The notes: a model not told the origin generated them from the letters alone. A stretch of 64,000 nucleotides of DNA from Pseudobutyrivibrio ruminis AD2017 (GCF_000424305.1 NZ_AUJQ01000004.1:186001-250000); one strand, 5' to 3'. Shown: positions 19,556-28,150, counted from the first letter of the stretch. Made by a program: numbers and translations.

Positions 19556-20486
19556 CAGATTCTTCCTGCACTAAATATATTGGTCTATTCTTTGTTTCTA
19601 GATATGTCTTGGCCATGTATTGTCCTTGGATTCCCAAGCATAACATCTGCACACCAGACACAAGCAGAATAATACATACCATTGATGGCCAACCACTGGT
19701 AGGGTCTCCAAATACTAGCGTACGTACAATAATTATCAAAATAAATACAAATGCTACAATGCACATGATTGTACCAAGAATGGATGCCAGCATAAGTGGT
19801 GCTGTACTAAAGGCCTCTATGCCATCCAATGCATAGATAAACAGTTTCCAGAAGGACCACTTAGTTTCTCCTGCTACACGCTCTACATTTTCGAATTCAA
19901 GCCATTTACGTTTGAAGCCAACCCAGCCAAAAATACCTTTGCTGAATCTGTTATATTCACCCATATCTAATATGGCATTTACCACACGTCTAGTCATCAT
20001 CTGGTAATCTCTTGCGCCATCTACGATATCAGCATCACTTATCTTGTTCATAATCCTGTAGAATTTTCTAGCAAACCATGAACGAATTGGTGGTTCTCCC
20101 TTGCGGTCTACACGTCTGGTAGCTACGCACTGATACTCACCACTTTCAATGTATCCTAACATCTCTGGAAGCAGCGCTGGTGGGTCCTGCAAATCCACAT
20201 CCATGATTACTACATAATCACCCTTGGAATGCTTAAGCCCTGCGTAAATCCCAGACTCCTTGCCAAAGTTCCTTGAGAAAGAAACATAGCGCACCCTCTT
20301 ATCTGTTTTTCTAAGCTCCTTGCATACATCAAGAGTCCTGTCACGAGAGCCATCATCAATAAACAGCATTTCTATATCCACCTGGCTAAGCTTAGGCTCT
20401 ATCTCCTGTATTGCCCTGTAAAAATGTGGTATAGCCTCTTCCTCGTTGTAACAAGGCACTATTATTGTAAGTAGTTTTTTACTCAT
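19542..20486 (-). CDS. Polyprenyl-phosphate glycosyltransferase (GtrB/DPM1-like GT2)
   Basis: 314 aa. An N-terminal GT2 domain has LTIIVPCYNEEEAI, FIDDGSRDRT, FSRNFGKESGIYAGL, VIMDVDLQDPP (metal-binding DxD near residue 98) and GARDYQMMTR. Two C-terminal membrane spans are followed by GIQGQYMAKTYLETKNRP. This is the GtrB/DPM1/YkcC layout, whose members make undecaprenyl-phosphate sugars at the cytoplasmic face for GT-C enzymes. It immediately precedes four GT-C-like genes. A paralogue of the same layout lies at 27.2-28.2 kb. The sugar is not predictable. Confidence 0.88.
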   Translation of the reverse strand: MSKKLLTIIVPCYNEEEAIPHFYRAIQEIEPKLSQVDIEMLFIDDGSRDRTLDVCKELRKTDKRVRYVSFSRNFGKESGIYAGLKHSKGDYVVIMDVDLQDPPALLPEMLGYIESGEYQCVATRRVDRKGEPPIRSWFARKFYRIMNKISDADIVDGARDYQMMTRRVVNAILDMGEYNRFSKGIFGWVGFKRKWLEFENVERVAGETKWSFWKLFIYALDGIEAFSTAPLMLASILGTIMCIVAFVFILIIIVRTLVFGDPTSGWPSMVCIILLVSGVQMLCLGIQGQYMAKTYLETKNRPIYLVQEESDEDE

Positions 20487-20504
20487 TTTTTAATCCTCTA
20501 ATAT

Positions 20505-22208
20505 CTATCTTGAAAGTAACACGAAGTTACCATCACTTGCTACTTCGTTTGTATATATTGAAAGCAGGTACTTGCCTGTTTCGTTTTCTAAGAATCGTTC
20601 ATATTTTACATGTCCTTTATCAAGCAACATATAATCTGCCATGTTTTCAGGATGAAGCTCATAATAATCCATAAGCTTTGTATTCACCTGTGTTCTGGCA
20701 TATACAGAATATGTACCCTGCGTAGCTTCACTGTTAATATAACCTGTACTGTTAGCGCCGAATGCTACAAGAAGCTTATCATCTGCTGTAACATTACCAT
20801 CCAAAAGACCAAGCACTGCTTCGTTCATTTCATATTCATCAAGTGGCAATGCAACACCCTTAAGTTCTCCTTCGGCGGTATATATCATAGGTTCAAATAC
20901 ATTACAGAAGCCACCATTGCTATCAGAAACCCAAATGCCATTGAAGAACATTGCAAGCAAAATAAGAACAACGTTCATGCCCTTATAATCTACATCTTCA
21001 TCCGCGAATAAAAGAATAAGCGCAATCACCGTATACAATGTCATGTAACCTGGCACAGAAATGCCCTGGTTAGTAGACAGTGACCAAATCAACTGAGCTG
21101 CTATAGATATGCCAAATACAACCCAAAGAACATTCTTGCCTTCTTTGTCTATGTTGCTGTATGAGCCTATCTTAATATAAGCGTGTTCTTCCTTATCGCG
21201 CATGAAATATGGGAACCAAAAGAATAAAATCAGCATTCCGTAAACGAATCTGGAATCACTAATACTTTCTATTCTTAATGCAAATATTCCACCCATGACT
21301 ATTATGAAGTAAAGAGTGAGAATAAATCTTTCTGTCTCTTCAGCAATGCCGTTAAGCTTTCCAATAAGATTGATGACAAGAATTGGGAAGTATGCTACAA
21401 CTGCAAATGCACCGTAAGAAGCAAGCAGCTTGCCAAGTCTAATGTATATAGGATCATCGTAATCCTGATCACCAAAGTTAACTAGCTCTGCAATGATATT
21501 ACCCCATCCGCTGGTAAACTGCAGATAAGAAACCACTGCAATGCCAATAATAAAGCACACTGCCAGGTAGGAAATAAAGCAAGCCCATGGTCCTTCATCC
21601 TTAACAGCAATGCATAACCAGAATATGCCTAAAAGCACAGCCATGATTATCATGGTAGGATATGCAAGCACTGCTATGCATACTGCAACACCGGTGAGCG
21701 CTGCATATACTGCCTTTCTTTCCTGATAAAACCTGAACATAAAGCATACGATAAGCATAATGGCAATATCGCAGTATGATTTGTATGAAAAATCCTTCCA
21801 GCCTATTACAAACATAAAATAAAACAAGGCTGCAGGATATGCACCTGATTCGTATTTACTGTTTTTGATGGCGATAAACAGGTAAATGGCTACCAATGCG
21901 CGGACAGTCAAATAACAGTATCTCATATACAGCACCAAACCAACATTGATAGATGCTGATGCAAAAAGTGGTGATAGCACATAGTAATAAAGTGCCAATA
22001 AAGGATAAGCTAACAAGCCACCAGTCTGTAAAGACTCCCAGCTGTCAATAAACATACGCTGTCCCTGAAAAACACCCTTGTAGATAGTGAGCAAACCATT
22101 CTCATCCACTGGATATCCGTATCTAGCCACCCCAAAAGACCAAACTAATATTATTAATGCAAAAATGATTTTGAAAACGATATGATTTTTGTTATCTTTC
22201 TCAAACAT
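20505..22208 (-). CDS. Polytopic membrane protein, probable GT-C glycosyltransferase
   Basis: 567 aa with about twelve membrane spans. The first loop has YGYPVDENGLLTIYKGVFQG and FIDSWESLQTGG near residues 27-60; the DE pair is where GT-C enzymes carry their catalytic acid. A soluble C-terminal region of about 130 residues follows (YTAEGELKGVALPLDEYEM). I do not recognise a named family. It is the first gene after the terminator of the small secreted protein, with AGGGGT before ATG 22208, and is followed 18 bases on by the GtrB-like GT2. A donor-dependent extracytoplasmic glycosyltransferase is the best guess. Confidence 0.55.
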   Translation of the reverse strand: MFEKDNKNHIVFKIIFALIILVWSFGVARYGYPVDENGLLTIYKGVFQGQRMFIDSWESLQTGGLLAYPLLALYYYVLSPLFASASINVGLVLYMRYCYLTVRALVAIYLFIAIKNSKYESGAYPAALFYFMFVIGWKDFSYKSYCDIAIMLIVCFMFRFYQERKAVYAALTGVAVCIAVLAYPTMIIMAVLLGIFWLCIAVKDEGPWACFISYLAVCFIIGIAVVSYLQFTSGWGNIIAELVNFGDQDYDDPIYIRLGKLLASYGAFAVVAYFPILVINLIGKLNGIAEETERFILTLYFIIVMGGIFALRIESISDSRFVYGMLILFFWFPYFMRDKEEHAYIKIGSYSNIDKEGKNVLWVVFGISIAAQLIWSLSTNQGISVPGYMTLYTVIALILLFADEDVDYKGMNVVLILLAMFFNGIWVSDSNGGFCNVFEPMIYTAEGELKGVALPLDEYEMNEAVLGLLDGNVTADDKLLVAFGANSTGYINSEATQGTYSVYARTQVNTKLMDYYELHPENMADYMLLDKGHVKYERFLENETGKYLLSIYTNEVASDGNFVLLSR

Positions 22209-22246
22209 ATTCTACCCCTAGTTTATTAATTTACAGTCAGAACTAT

Positions 22247-22252
22247 TTTATA
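22247..22252 (-). promoter_or_regulatory. Possible -10 element for the 22.2-kb GT-C operon
   Basis: The minus strand reads TATAAAAT here, about 40 bases upstream of ATG 22208 and just after a clear terminator, where a new promoter would be needed. No good -35 hexamer at 16-18 bases was found, so this is a weak call. Confidence 0.3.
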
Positions 22253-22289
22253 CCATTCCGCTATAATATGCTAGTTTTTAGGGCAAAAA

Positions 22290-22318
22290 TATAGGGCCGA
22301 GCTTTTGCTCGACCCTAT
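22290..22318 (-). terminator. Intrinsic terminator after the small secreted protein gene
   Basis: The transcript forms AGGGTCGAGC-loop-GCTCGGCCCT, a near-perfect ten-pair stem with a four-base AAAA loop, and is followed by TATATTTTTGCCC. It begins about a dozen bases after the UAA at 22330. It ends the one-gene unit of the small secreted protein and separates it from the membrane-protein run. Confidence 0.85.
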
Positions 22319-22329
22319 TAAAATTAATT

Positions 22330-22920
22330 TTATTCGTCTGCTGGCTTAATACCAACTGATGGCCAAATCTCTTTGCCATCTGCATTGCGGATAACAATAC
22401 CTGGATGATAGTTTCTTGTACATACTGCAACTGCACCCTTGTTAGGGCCCTTCTGTCCAGCTGTGAAATCGTATACGCTGTATACGTTTGTGTCATGCCA
22501 GATAGCGTAGTTGTATGTAGGCATTGATCTTGTTGTACCTGACTCAGCCATATGGTTAGCATAGTACATATAGTAAGCTACAATATCATCACCAAACTTC
22601 TCTGATAAATCAGGATTAAGTGTTGCGTATGCGTTGACATTGAATGCTTCTGATGGCTGTCTCTGCTCCCAGATACCAAATGTTACAAAGTGAGTATATA
22701 ATGCCATTTCATCCTCACCGAGTTCCTTTACTACATCTGGATACATCTTTGCATAAACCTTAGCATTGAATGTCTTGTAGATTGTAGTAACTTCTTCTGC
22801 TGTAAGTACTCTTCTGTGAGCCTCTCCTGCTGCTGACATTGCGTTTGCATTAACAGTAAATACTGAAACTGAAAGAACTACTGCAATAGCAAGTGATAAA
22901 AATTTTGTAACTCTTTTCAT
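22330..22920 (-). CDS. Small secreted protein with two NPD-type repeats
   Basis: 196 aa. The signal peptide is clear (KRVTKFLSLAIAVVLSVSVF followed by VNANAMSAAG, cut likely after ANA). Two imperfect repeats of about 38 residues follow: YAKMYPDVVKELGEDEMALY with THFVTFGIWEQRQP, then YATLNPDLSEKFGDDIVAYY with MYYANHMAESGTTR. Repeats of this Y-x3-NPDL/V-x3-FG-x-D-x4-Y-x-H/Y-x4-G type occur in secreted proteins of Lachnospiraceae; I know of no assigned function. The C-terminus (YNYAIWHDTNVYSVYDF) is unrecognised. I chose ATG 22920, six bases after AAAGGTG, over the GTG at 22929. It has its own promoter and terminator, so it is an independent unit inside the island. Confidence 0.75.
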   Translation of the reverse strand: MKRVTKFLSLAIAVVLSVSVFTVNANAMSAAGEAHRRVLTAEEVTTIYKTFNAKVYAKMYPDVVKELGEDEMALYTHFVTFGIWEQRQPSEAFNVNAYATLNPDLSEKFGDDIVAYYMYYANHMAESGTTRSMPTYNYAIWHDTNVYSVYDFTAGQKGPNKGAVAVCTRNYHPGIVIRNADGKEIWPSVGIKPADE

Positions 22921-22984
22921 ACCATTCACCTTTCTTTAATTATAGATTATAATTATTATTTTTTTTCGCTTTTCTTCTATTTTG

Positions 22985-23013
22985 AGTTTAATCTATAAAC
23001 TGCAGGTTTTCAA
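22985..23013 (-). promoter_or_regulatory. Sigma-A-type promoter of the small secreted protein gene
   Basis: TTGAAA at 23008-23013, a spacer of exactly 17 bases, and TAAACT at 22985-22990 lie about 65 bases upstream of ATG 22920. The gap between the isomerase stop and this gene is otherwise A+T-rich with no other candidate as good. Confidence 0.6.
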
Positions 23014-23050
23014 TGATTAAATGCTAGATTTCAAAAACTTTTCATAAATA

Positions 23051-24010
23051 TTAAACAATACCCGCACCAAGTATTGCCTGCATTCTGATAGTACCTACTA
23101 CCTTGCCGTCCTTCATGACAGGAAGACATGCAATATTCTTTTCCTTCATGATTGAAAGAGCTTCGTATGCAAGCTTGCCGCTCTCTATTGTCTTAGGGCT
23201 AGAAGTCATAGCTTCCTTAGCAGACATTTCGTAAACCTTTGCTTCGTTTCTAAGCATTCTACGAAGGTCACCTTCTGTAATTACACCCTTAAGATTTCCT
23301 TCATCATCTACAAGTGAAACAAGGCCTAAGCCCTTGTTGCTAAGTTCGATGATAGCTTCCTTCAAAGATACATCTACAGAAATAACTGCGTTCTTTTCAC
23401 CCTCATCCATAAGATCGTTAACACGATAAATAAGCTTCTTTCCAAGTGCTCCGGCTGGATGGAACTTACCAAAATCAGCATCCTTAAATCCATAAACACC
23501 GCTGGCTACAACTGCAAGCGCATCGCCATAGCAAAGCGCTACTGTTGTGCTGGATGTTGGTGCAAGACCTAAGTAACAAGCCTCCTCAAAATCAGGAAGA
23601 ACCTGAACTATATCCGATGCCTCTGCAAGTGTAGACTCACCATTTCCTGTGATACCAATAAGCTTTGCGCCGATTAGCTTGATAGTAGGAAGAATCTTAA
23701 CGATTTCATCGCTTTCTCCACTGAAGGAAATAGCGATTACCACATCATCCTTTGAAACCATTCCAAGGTCACCGTGCATTGCCTCTGCTGGATGCAGGAA
23801 GAATGAAGGTGTGCCAAGGCTTGAGAATGTGGCTGCAAGCTTTTCTCCTATGTGTCCTGGCTTACCCATACCTGTGATGATGACTTTACCTGTGCAGCTG
23901 ATTACTTCACGTAAGATAGCTTCGAATTCACCATCGAGGGAATCACGTGTTTTTTCTAAGGCTGCTATTTCGATGTCGAAAACGCGTTTTGCTTCTTTAA
24001 TTATGTTCAT
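23051..24010 (-). CDS. kpsF: KpsF/GutQ-type arabinose-5-phosphate isomerase (SIS + two CBS)
   Basis: 319 aa, the usual KdsD/KpsF/GutQ length. The SIS domain comes first (TGMGKPGHIGEKLAATFSSL near 47-66, AISFSGESDEIVK, APTSSTTVALCYGDALA), then FGKFHPAGALGKKL, then two CBS domains (residues about 200-319). These enzymes interconvert ribulose-5-phosphate and arabinose-5-phosphate, the precursor of Kdo. No KdsA, KdsC or lipid A context is present in the window. The gene starts inside the end of the aldolase gene (14-base overlap), after AAGGAAT. It is the last gene of the tight aldolase and CMP-synthetase set, so its product probably feeds that pathway. Family assignment is firm; the in vivo substrate is inferred. 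Confidence 0.9.
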   Translation of the reverse strand: MNIIKEAKRVFDIEIAALEKTRDSLDGEFEAILREVISCTGKVIITGMGKPGHIGEKLAATFSSLGTPSFFLHPAEAMHGDLGMVSKDDVVIAISFSGESDEIVKILPTIKLIGAKLIGITGNGESTLAEASDIVQVLPDFEEACYLGLAPTSSTTVALCYGDALAVVASGVYGFKDADFGKFHPAGALGKKLIYRVNDLMDEGEKNAVISVDVSLKEAIIELSNKGLGLVSLVDDEGNLKGVITEGDLRRMLRNEAKVYEMSAKEAMTSSPKTIESGKLAYEALSIMKEKNIACLPVMKDGKVVGTIRMQAILGAGIV

Positions 24011-25010
24011 TTTTATATTCCTTATAAAGTTTTTCGATGTATTCTTCGTTGTAGTATTCAGCTTCGCTGTGGTCTACGCGGGAGAGGATGACATCGATGT
24101 CACGCATTGTAAGGTCACCCTTGTTCATGAGGAACTCAGGGTATGTACGATGTAAATCGTAGTATGCACTCATGGCGTATGGAAGCTTGAAGCCCCAACC
24201 GTACTTCTTATGAAGTGGTTCAATGTATTCGCTGATTGCATCATAGATTGCAGGAATGTTATATCCCTGGTCGAACTTGTAGTTCATGTATTCAGCAATC
24301 TGCTCCATCTTAAGGTTTCCTGGATCACGGCCCATTCCGATGAGGGAACCATCAATAACGTATTTACGTTCTGGATAGCTCTTTTCGATAGCACGCTGTG
24401 CCATAGCAAAAGCAAGTCCAAGGTTCTCGTGTAAGTGAATACCAATCTGGATATCCTTATCAAGGTGCTCATTTACGAGAATAAATCTCTTTTCAAAATC
24501 CTCAAGACGCATGTTTCCGAAAGTATCTACCATAGAAAATACTGTAGGATGTACTTCGTTAACGCGCTTGATTACGTTGATATATTCTTCATCCGTATAT
24601 ACGGTACAGTTAACTGGGTTCATAGAAACCTGATAGCCCTTCTTAAGAAGCTCTCTTGCTGTATCGCAAGCCCAGTCAAGCAAATGTCTCTTGAAGATAA
24701 CACGTACATATTTGATAGTGCCATCACACTCTTCAATATGGTCTAAAAGATTTTGCTTTTCTACCATTACAGAAATAGTTGAATTTCCTAAATCCTTTGG
24801 AAGGATACGCTTAACATCCTCCATAGAATAGAATCTTGTGTAATCTGTTGAAAGTGGTGTATCCCACATAAATCCCACTTCAATAATATCTACCTTCGCC
24901 TCAACTAATTTTTCGATTGTACCTGTGATAGTCTTTTCACCATAATTACCCCCAGTGATGTGACCACCATCTCTAAGTGTACAGTCTAATAAACGGTATT
25001 GGTTGTTCAT
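23997..25010 (-). CDS. DRE-TIM metallolyase (HMGL-like, pyruvate-aldolase type)
   Basis: 337 aa. The signature LLDCTLRDGGHITGG near residues 7-21 gives the catalytic Arg and metal Asp of the DRE-TIM superfamily, and IGIHLHENLGLAFA near 200 gives the HxH metal ligands. Length and motifs resemble 4-hydroxy-2-oxovalerate aldolases (DmpG/BphI) more than isopropylmalate synthases, as no C-terminal regulatory domain is present. Such class II aldolases condense pyruvate with an aldehyde. It begins one base after the stop of the CMP-synthetase gene, with AAAGG before the ATG, and overlaps the isomerase gene. A role in forming a 2-keto-3-deoxy sugar acid is inferred from these partners. Confidence 0.75.
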   Translation of the reverse strand: MNNQYRLLDCTLRDGGHITGGNYGEKTITGTIEKLVEAKVDIIEVGFMWDTPLSTDYTRFYSMEDVKRILPKDLGNSTISVMVEKQNLLDHIEECDGTIKYVRVIFKRHLLDWACDTARELLKKGYQVSMNPVNCTVYTDEEYINVIKRVNEVHPTVFSMVDTFGNMRLEDFEKRFILVNEHLDKDIQIGIHLHENLGLAFAMAQRAIEKSYPERKYVIDGSLIGMGRDPGNLKMEQIAEYMNYKFDQGYNIPAIYDAISEYIEPLHKKYGWGFKLPYAMSAYYDLHRTYPEFLMNKGDLTMRDIDVILSRVDHSEAEYYNEEYIEKLYKEYKNEHN

Positions 25011-25011
25011 T

Positions 25012-25680
25012 TTAATTACCTTTCTTTAACTGATTCATGTAGATAGCGTTTGCAATCTCAAAATCCTCAGCATAATCAATATCTACTGCTTCTATTTCCT
25101 CAACCTCGCACATGTAAGGATTCTCAGATGTACGAGAATGATTTCTCATAAATGACTCTCTATTGAAAACAAATGTTGATGTTGTTTCGATATAGAATGG
25201 CTCCATATCCTGTGTACGTGGTGGGTTATACAAATCAAAGTTAAGTGGCTTGCCACCCTTCCAAAAGAATGTCTGCATCTTCTTTGCAGTAAATGCAGAT
25301 TCGTACTCACCGCTCTTTACATGGTCTACACAATCCTTAATATGTTCTACTGTAACAAGAGGTGTAGTAACATGCTCAAGCAAATATACATCAGCCTCAA
25401 TAGTCTTTACAAACTCCTCATAAATAAGGCGTCCCTTTGTAGTCTTCTCATCCAAAAACTTAGGACGCTGTAAAAACTGCACGCCCTCTGGAAGATATGG
25501 GATGATTGCCTCATCTGAGCAATATACATAAATCTCATCTACTGTCTTATCTTCCTTAAGCTGTACAAGCTTCTTTAAAACCACATTAATAAGTGGAGTG
25601 CCATCGCCAAACTGCTTAATGTTTTTGCCTGGCAATCTCTCATTATTCAACTTAATAGGAACAAAAGCTACTGTCTTCAT
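25012..25680 (-). CDS. CMP-sugar-acid synthetase (acylneuraminate cytidylyltransferase family)
   Basis: 222 aa. The N-terminus AFVPIKLNNERLPGKNIKQF replaces the usual PARGGSKG-type loop but keeps the R-x-PGKN nucleotide-binding motif. LLEHVTTPLVTVEHI and EAVDIDYAEDFEIANAI (C-terminal metal-binding DIDxxxDF) are typical of NeuA/KdsB relatives. The start is ATG 25680 after TAGGAG; the longer frame to 25716 falls inside a hairpin element. It should activate a 2-keto sugar acid as a CMP derivative. It belongs to the set with the aldolase and the KpsF-type isomerase and is distinct from the NeuA-like gene at 43.6 kb. Confidence 0.85.
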   Translation of the reverse strand: MKTVAFVPIKLNNERLPGKNIKQFGDGTPLINVVLKKLVQLKEDKTVDEIYVYCSDEAIIPYLPEGVQFLQRPKFLDEKTTKGRLIYEEFVKTIEADVYLLEHVTTPLVTVEHIKDCVDHVKSGEYESAFTAKKMQTFFWKGGKPLNFDLYNPPRTQDMEPFYIETTSTFVFNRESFMRNHSRTSENPYMCEVEEIEAVDIDYAEDFEIANAIYMNQLKKGN

Positions 25681-25708
25681 ATAAACTCCTAATCCGCCAG
25701 TTACGGCA

Positions 25709-25796
25709 ACAAGCATTATATTTCTACACTCATCTAAGAATGATTCGCTTAAGAAATATAATAGCTTGTTACCTACTAGCTCATTTAAATTTTATA
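25709..25796 (-). repeat. Long hairpin element with AAATTTAA tail, copy A
   Basis: Arms 25709-25725 and 25752-25770 pair as AACAAGC(T)ATTATATTTCT with one bulge. On the minus strand the element starts with TATAAAATTTAAATGA directly at the stop of the upstream glycosyltransferase gene. The same layout and the shared ATAATAGCTTGTTA and tail sequences occur at 58.2 kb. It fills the gap between the two genes. Confidence 0.7.
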
Positions 25797-27210
25797 AAAA
25801 CTGATTTATAAACGATGTTATGTTACGCATAGCATCTGGTTCAAACATGCCGTCTGGGTCTACATGACCGGCACCGCCAGAACGAATAAGTTCTATTACC
25901 TGCTCAGCTGTATCTACAAGCGGTACATGTTTTTCTTTTATAAAATACTCCATATTTATCGCTGTGTCACCAAAATTCAACAAAATGGTGTCGCAACCAA
26001 AACCTATGCCTTCCCAAACAGATGCTGTACGGGCGCTTACTACTATAGCACTTTCAGCAAGATATCTAAAGATGTGCTCGCCGTTGTTTGCGATAACCTC
26101 AAGCTTGTCTGTATTTGTCCAAGGATATTTTTCCTTGTAGCTTGCAAATTCAAAAGGATGCAACTTATAGATTACTCTATATTCATCTCCGATAAGTTCC
26201 GCAACCTTTGCTGCCACCTTACTTATTTCTTCACCTTCGTTTAGTGTAGAAATGAAGCAAATGGTCTTTTCCTGCTTAGGATAAAGGCTCTGATAATGAT
26301 CGCGCTGCTTTTCAAAAAACGGAAATCCCACTGTAAGCATCTGTATGTTATCCGGAAGATGAACTATTGGAAGCTGTGTCTTGCTGTAAATCAGTTCATA
26401 ATCAGGCAGCTCATTCAAATGATCCTCAGGGTTATACTGCATCGGTGTATGAGTTGGAAATGCAAACCCGTGGCTATATTCTGCCACTGGAATGCCTCTT
26501 TCATGAGCTAACATGCTCATAGCATAGCTTTCCATAGCATAGTAACAGATTTCGATAATAAGCTTTGGCTTAGCCTTATCCAAAATCTTGCCGCAGAACT
26601 TTTTAGTGATGTCGATGTAGTACATTCTATCTACCACTTCAGAAATCATATCTGCTGCTATATCTGTACCAAATTCAGCCTTTACAGCCTCAAATATAGG
26701 TATCAGCGCTTCTGTAACCTGAGCTGTTCTGCGCTGTCTTGTTTTTGTGTTAAACTTCTTAGAAAGCTTTACTGCAAGGTTAGTCTTGAATGCCACCCTA
26801 TCTGTGAAATACACGTTATCCATGCCATTTGGCTGCATATGTCCGTGGTTTTCTGGGTGTTCTAGGATAACACTGTTGTACTTTTTGGCTACCTCATCAC
26901 AATAGATATCTTCATAGATACCTGTATCTATGTTTTTGGTTCTTCTGCCGTTTCCTACAAAAAGTACATCTACATTCTTATATGTGAATGGCTTAAGGGC
27001 ATTTAATGCCATGGTGAAGAGTTCCTTTTTTGTGAATGGGGCTTCTCCGTTACCACTGCCGCCTTTAGTGCCATAATATTTCTTTTTTATTGCATTATGG
27101 ATTTCATAACGATAGAGGGCCCACACGTGCATGCCCTCTACTATTATCTGGTTACATTTATGTTCCTGCTCGAAGGCCAGGAAGTTTTGTATTGTTGGTT
27201 CTTTATTCAT
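25792..27210 (-). CDS. GT-B glycosyltransferase with HP motif, possible CMP-ulosonate user
   Basis: 472 aa. I see VDVLFVGNGRRTKN, GIPVAEYSHGFAFPTHTP, MLTVGFPFFEKQ, ICFISTLNEGEEIS, then VIYKLHPFEF and IVVSARTASVWEG. The KLHP and the later S/T-rich motif are placed as in bacterial sialyl-, polysialyl- and Kdo-transferases, where HP and SS/ST motifs bind the CMP-sugar. The next gene makes a CMP-sugar, which fits. No membrane spans are seen, so it is likely peripheral at the cytoplasmic face. I chose ATG 27210 over GTG 27222; neither has a good ribosome site, and both overlap the preceding GT2. Family assignment is tentative. Confidence 0.55.
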   Translation of the reverse strand: MNKEPTIQNFLAFEQEHKCNQIIVEGMHVWALYRYEIHNAIKKKYYGTKGGSGNGEAPFTKKELFTMALNALKPFTYKNVDVLFVGNGRRTKNIDTGIYEDIYCDEVAKKYNSVILEHPENHGHMQPNGMDNVYFTDRVAFKTNLAVKLSKKFNTKTRQRRTAQVTEALIPIFEAVKAEFGTDIAADMISEVVDRMYYIDITKKFCGKILDKAKPKLIIEICYYAMESYAMSMLAHERGIPVAEYSHGFAFPTHTPMQYNPEDHLNELPDYELIYSKTQLPIVHLPDNIQMLTVGFPFFEKQRDHYQSLYPKQEKTICFISTLNEGEEISKVAAKVAELIGDEYRVIYKLHPFEFASYKEKYPWTNTDKLEVIANNGEHIFRYLAESAIVVSARTASVWEGIGFGCDTILLNFGDTAINMEYFIKEKHVPLVDTAEQVIELIRSGGAGHVDPDGMFEPDAMRNITSFINQFL

Positions 27211-28150
27211 AGGTTTTCTCACTGATGATGTAGCGTGGACGCTGTTTTGTTTCCATGTAGGTTTTGCCTACATATTCTCCGATGACGCCAAGGGAGATGA
27301 GCTGGATTCCACCAAGGAAGCATACAGCTACCATGATACTAGACCAGCCACCAAGGGTGTTGCCAAGGATGTGCTGGACAATTGAATATATTAAAAGTAT
27401 AAGGCTGATGAATGCCACAAAAACACCGAAGCCTGTAATCATACGGATAGGCTTGATGCTGAGTGATGTGATGCCGTCAAAAGCAAGTGAAAGCATCTTT
27501 GAAAGTGGGTAGTGACTTTCGCCTGCGATACGTTCGTTACGCTCGTAATATACGCTTGTGCTCTTGAAGCCTACTAATGGGAACATACCTCTAAGGAAGA
27601 TATTAACCTCTTTATAGTTAGCGAATTCATTAAGCACGCGACTTGAAACCAATCTGTAATCTGCGTGGTTGTAAACAACCTCTGCACCCATGCTGTTAAG
27701 AAGCTTGTAGAAGCTTTCTGCTGTGAATCTTTTGAAGAATGTATCTGTGTCACGCTTGCTACGTACACCATATACAATCTCACAACCATCTGCGTAAGCA
27801 TCTACCATTTCGTTCATGGCATTGATATCGTCCTGACCATCGCAGTCGATAGAAATAGTGATATCGCAAAGTTCCTTTGCTTCCATGAGACCTGCAAGAA
27901 CAGCATTCTGATGACCGCGGTTACGGCTCTGTGTGATTCCAACAAAATGCTCATCTTTCATTGCAAGTTCTTTGATGATTTCCCAGGTTTTGTCTTTTGA
28001 ACCATCGTTTACGAACATTATGCGGGACTTATCGTCGATTTTATCAAGTTTTACTAATTCGTTGATTTTGTCTAGGAAGAGAGGGGCTGTGATGGGAAGG
28101 ACCTCTTCTTCGTTGTAGCATGGGATAACTATGTAAAGTACTGGCTTCAT
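27203..28150 (-). CDS. Polyprenyl-phosphate glycosyltransferase (GtrB/DPM1-like GT2)
   Basis: 315 aa. GT2 motifs are YIVIPCYNEEEVLP, FVNDGSKDKT, SRNRGHQNAVLAGL, ISIDCDGQDDI (metal-binding acidic cluster near 103) and NHADYRLVSS. Two membrane spans at residues about 230-300 are followed by GVIGEYVGKTYMETKQRPR. It has the same architecture as the 19.5-kb gene and probably makes a different polyprenyl-phosphate sugar. The ATG has AAGGAG in front; a double-hairpin repeat lies between it and the upstream SDR gene. Which GT-C partner uses its product is not evident. Confidence 0.88.
   Translation of the reverse strand: MKPVLYIVIPCYNEEEVLPITAPLFLDKINELVKLDKIDDKSRIMFVNDGSKDKTWEIIKELAMKDEHFVGITQSRNRGHQNAVLAGLMEAKELCDITISIDCDGQDDINAMNEMVDAYADGCEIVYGVRSKRDTDTFFKRFTAESFYKLLNSMGAEVVYNHADYRLVSSRVLNEFANYKEVNIFLRGMFPLVGFKSTSVYYERNERIAGESHYPLSKMLSLAFDGITSLSIKPIRMITGFGVFVAFISLILLIYSIVQHILGNTLGGWSSIMVAVCFLGGIQLISLGVIGEYVGKTYMETKQRPRYIISEKTYE

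Noticed and set aside
22278-22562. 94-codon minus-strand frame overlapping the small secreted protein gene
   Set aside because: It is in another frame of a gene with signal peptide, promoter and terminator, and has no ribosome site.
25681-25716. Extension MLVAVTGGLGVY of the CMP-synthetase, resembling a Rossmann start
   Set aside because: It is translated from the arm of a hairpin element. The AGGAG site and family N-terminus place the start at 25680.
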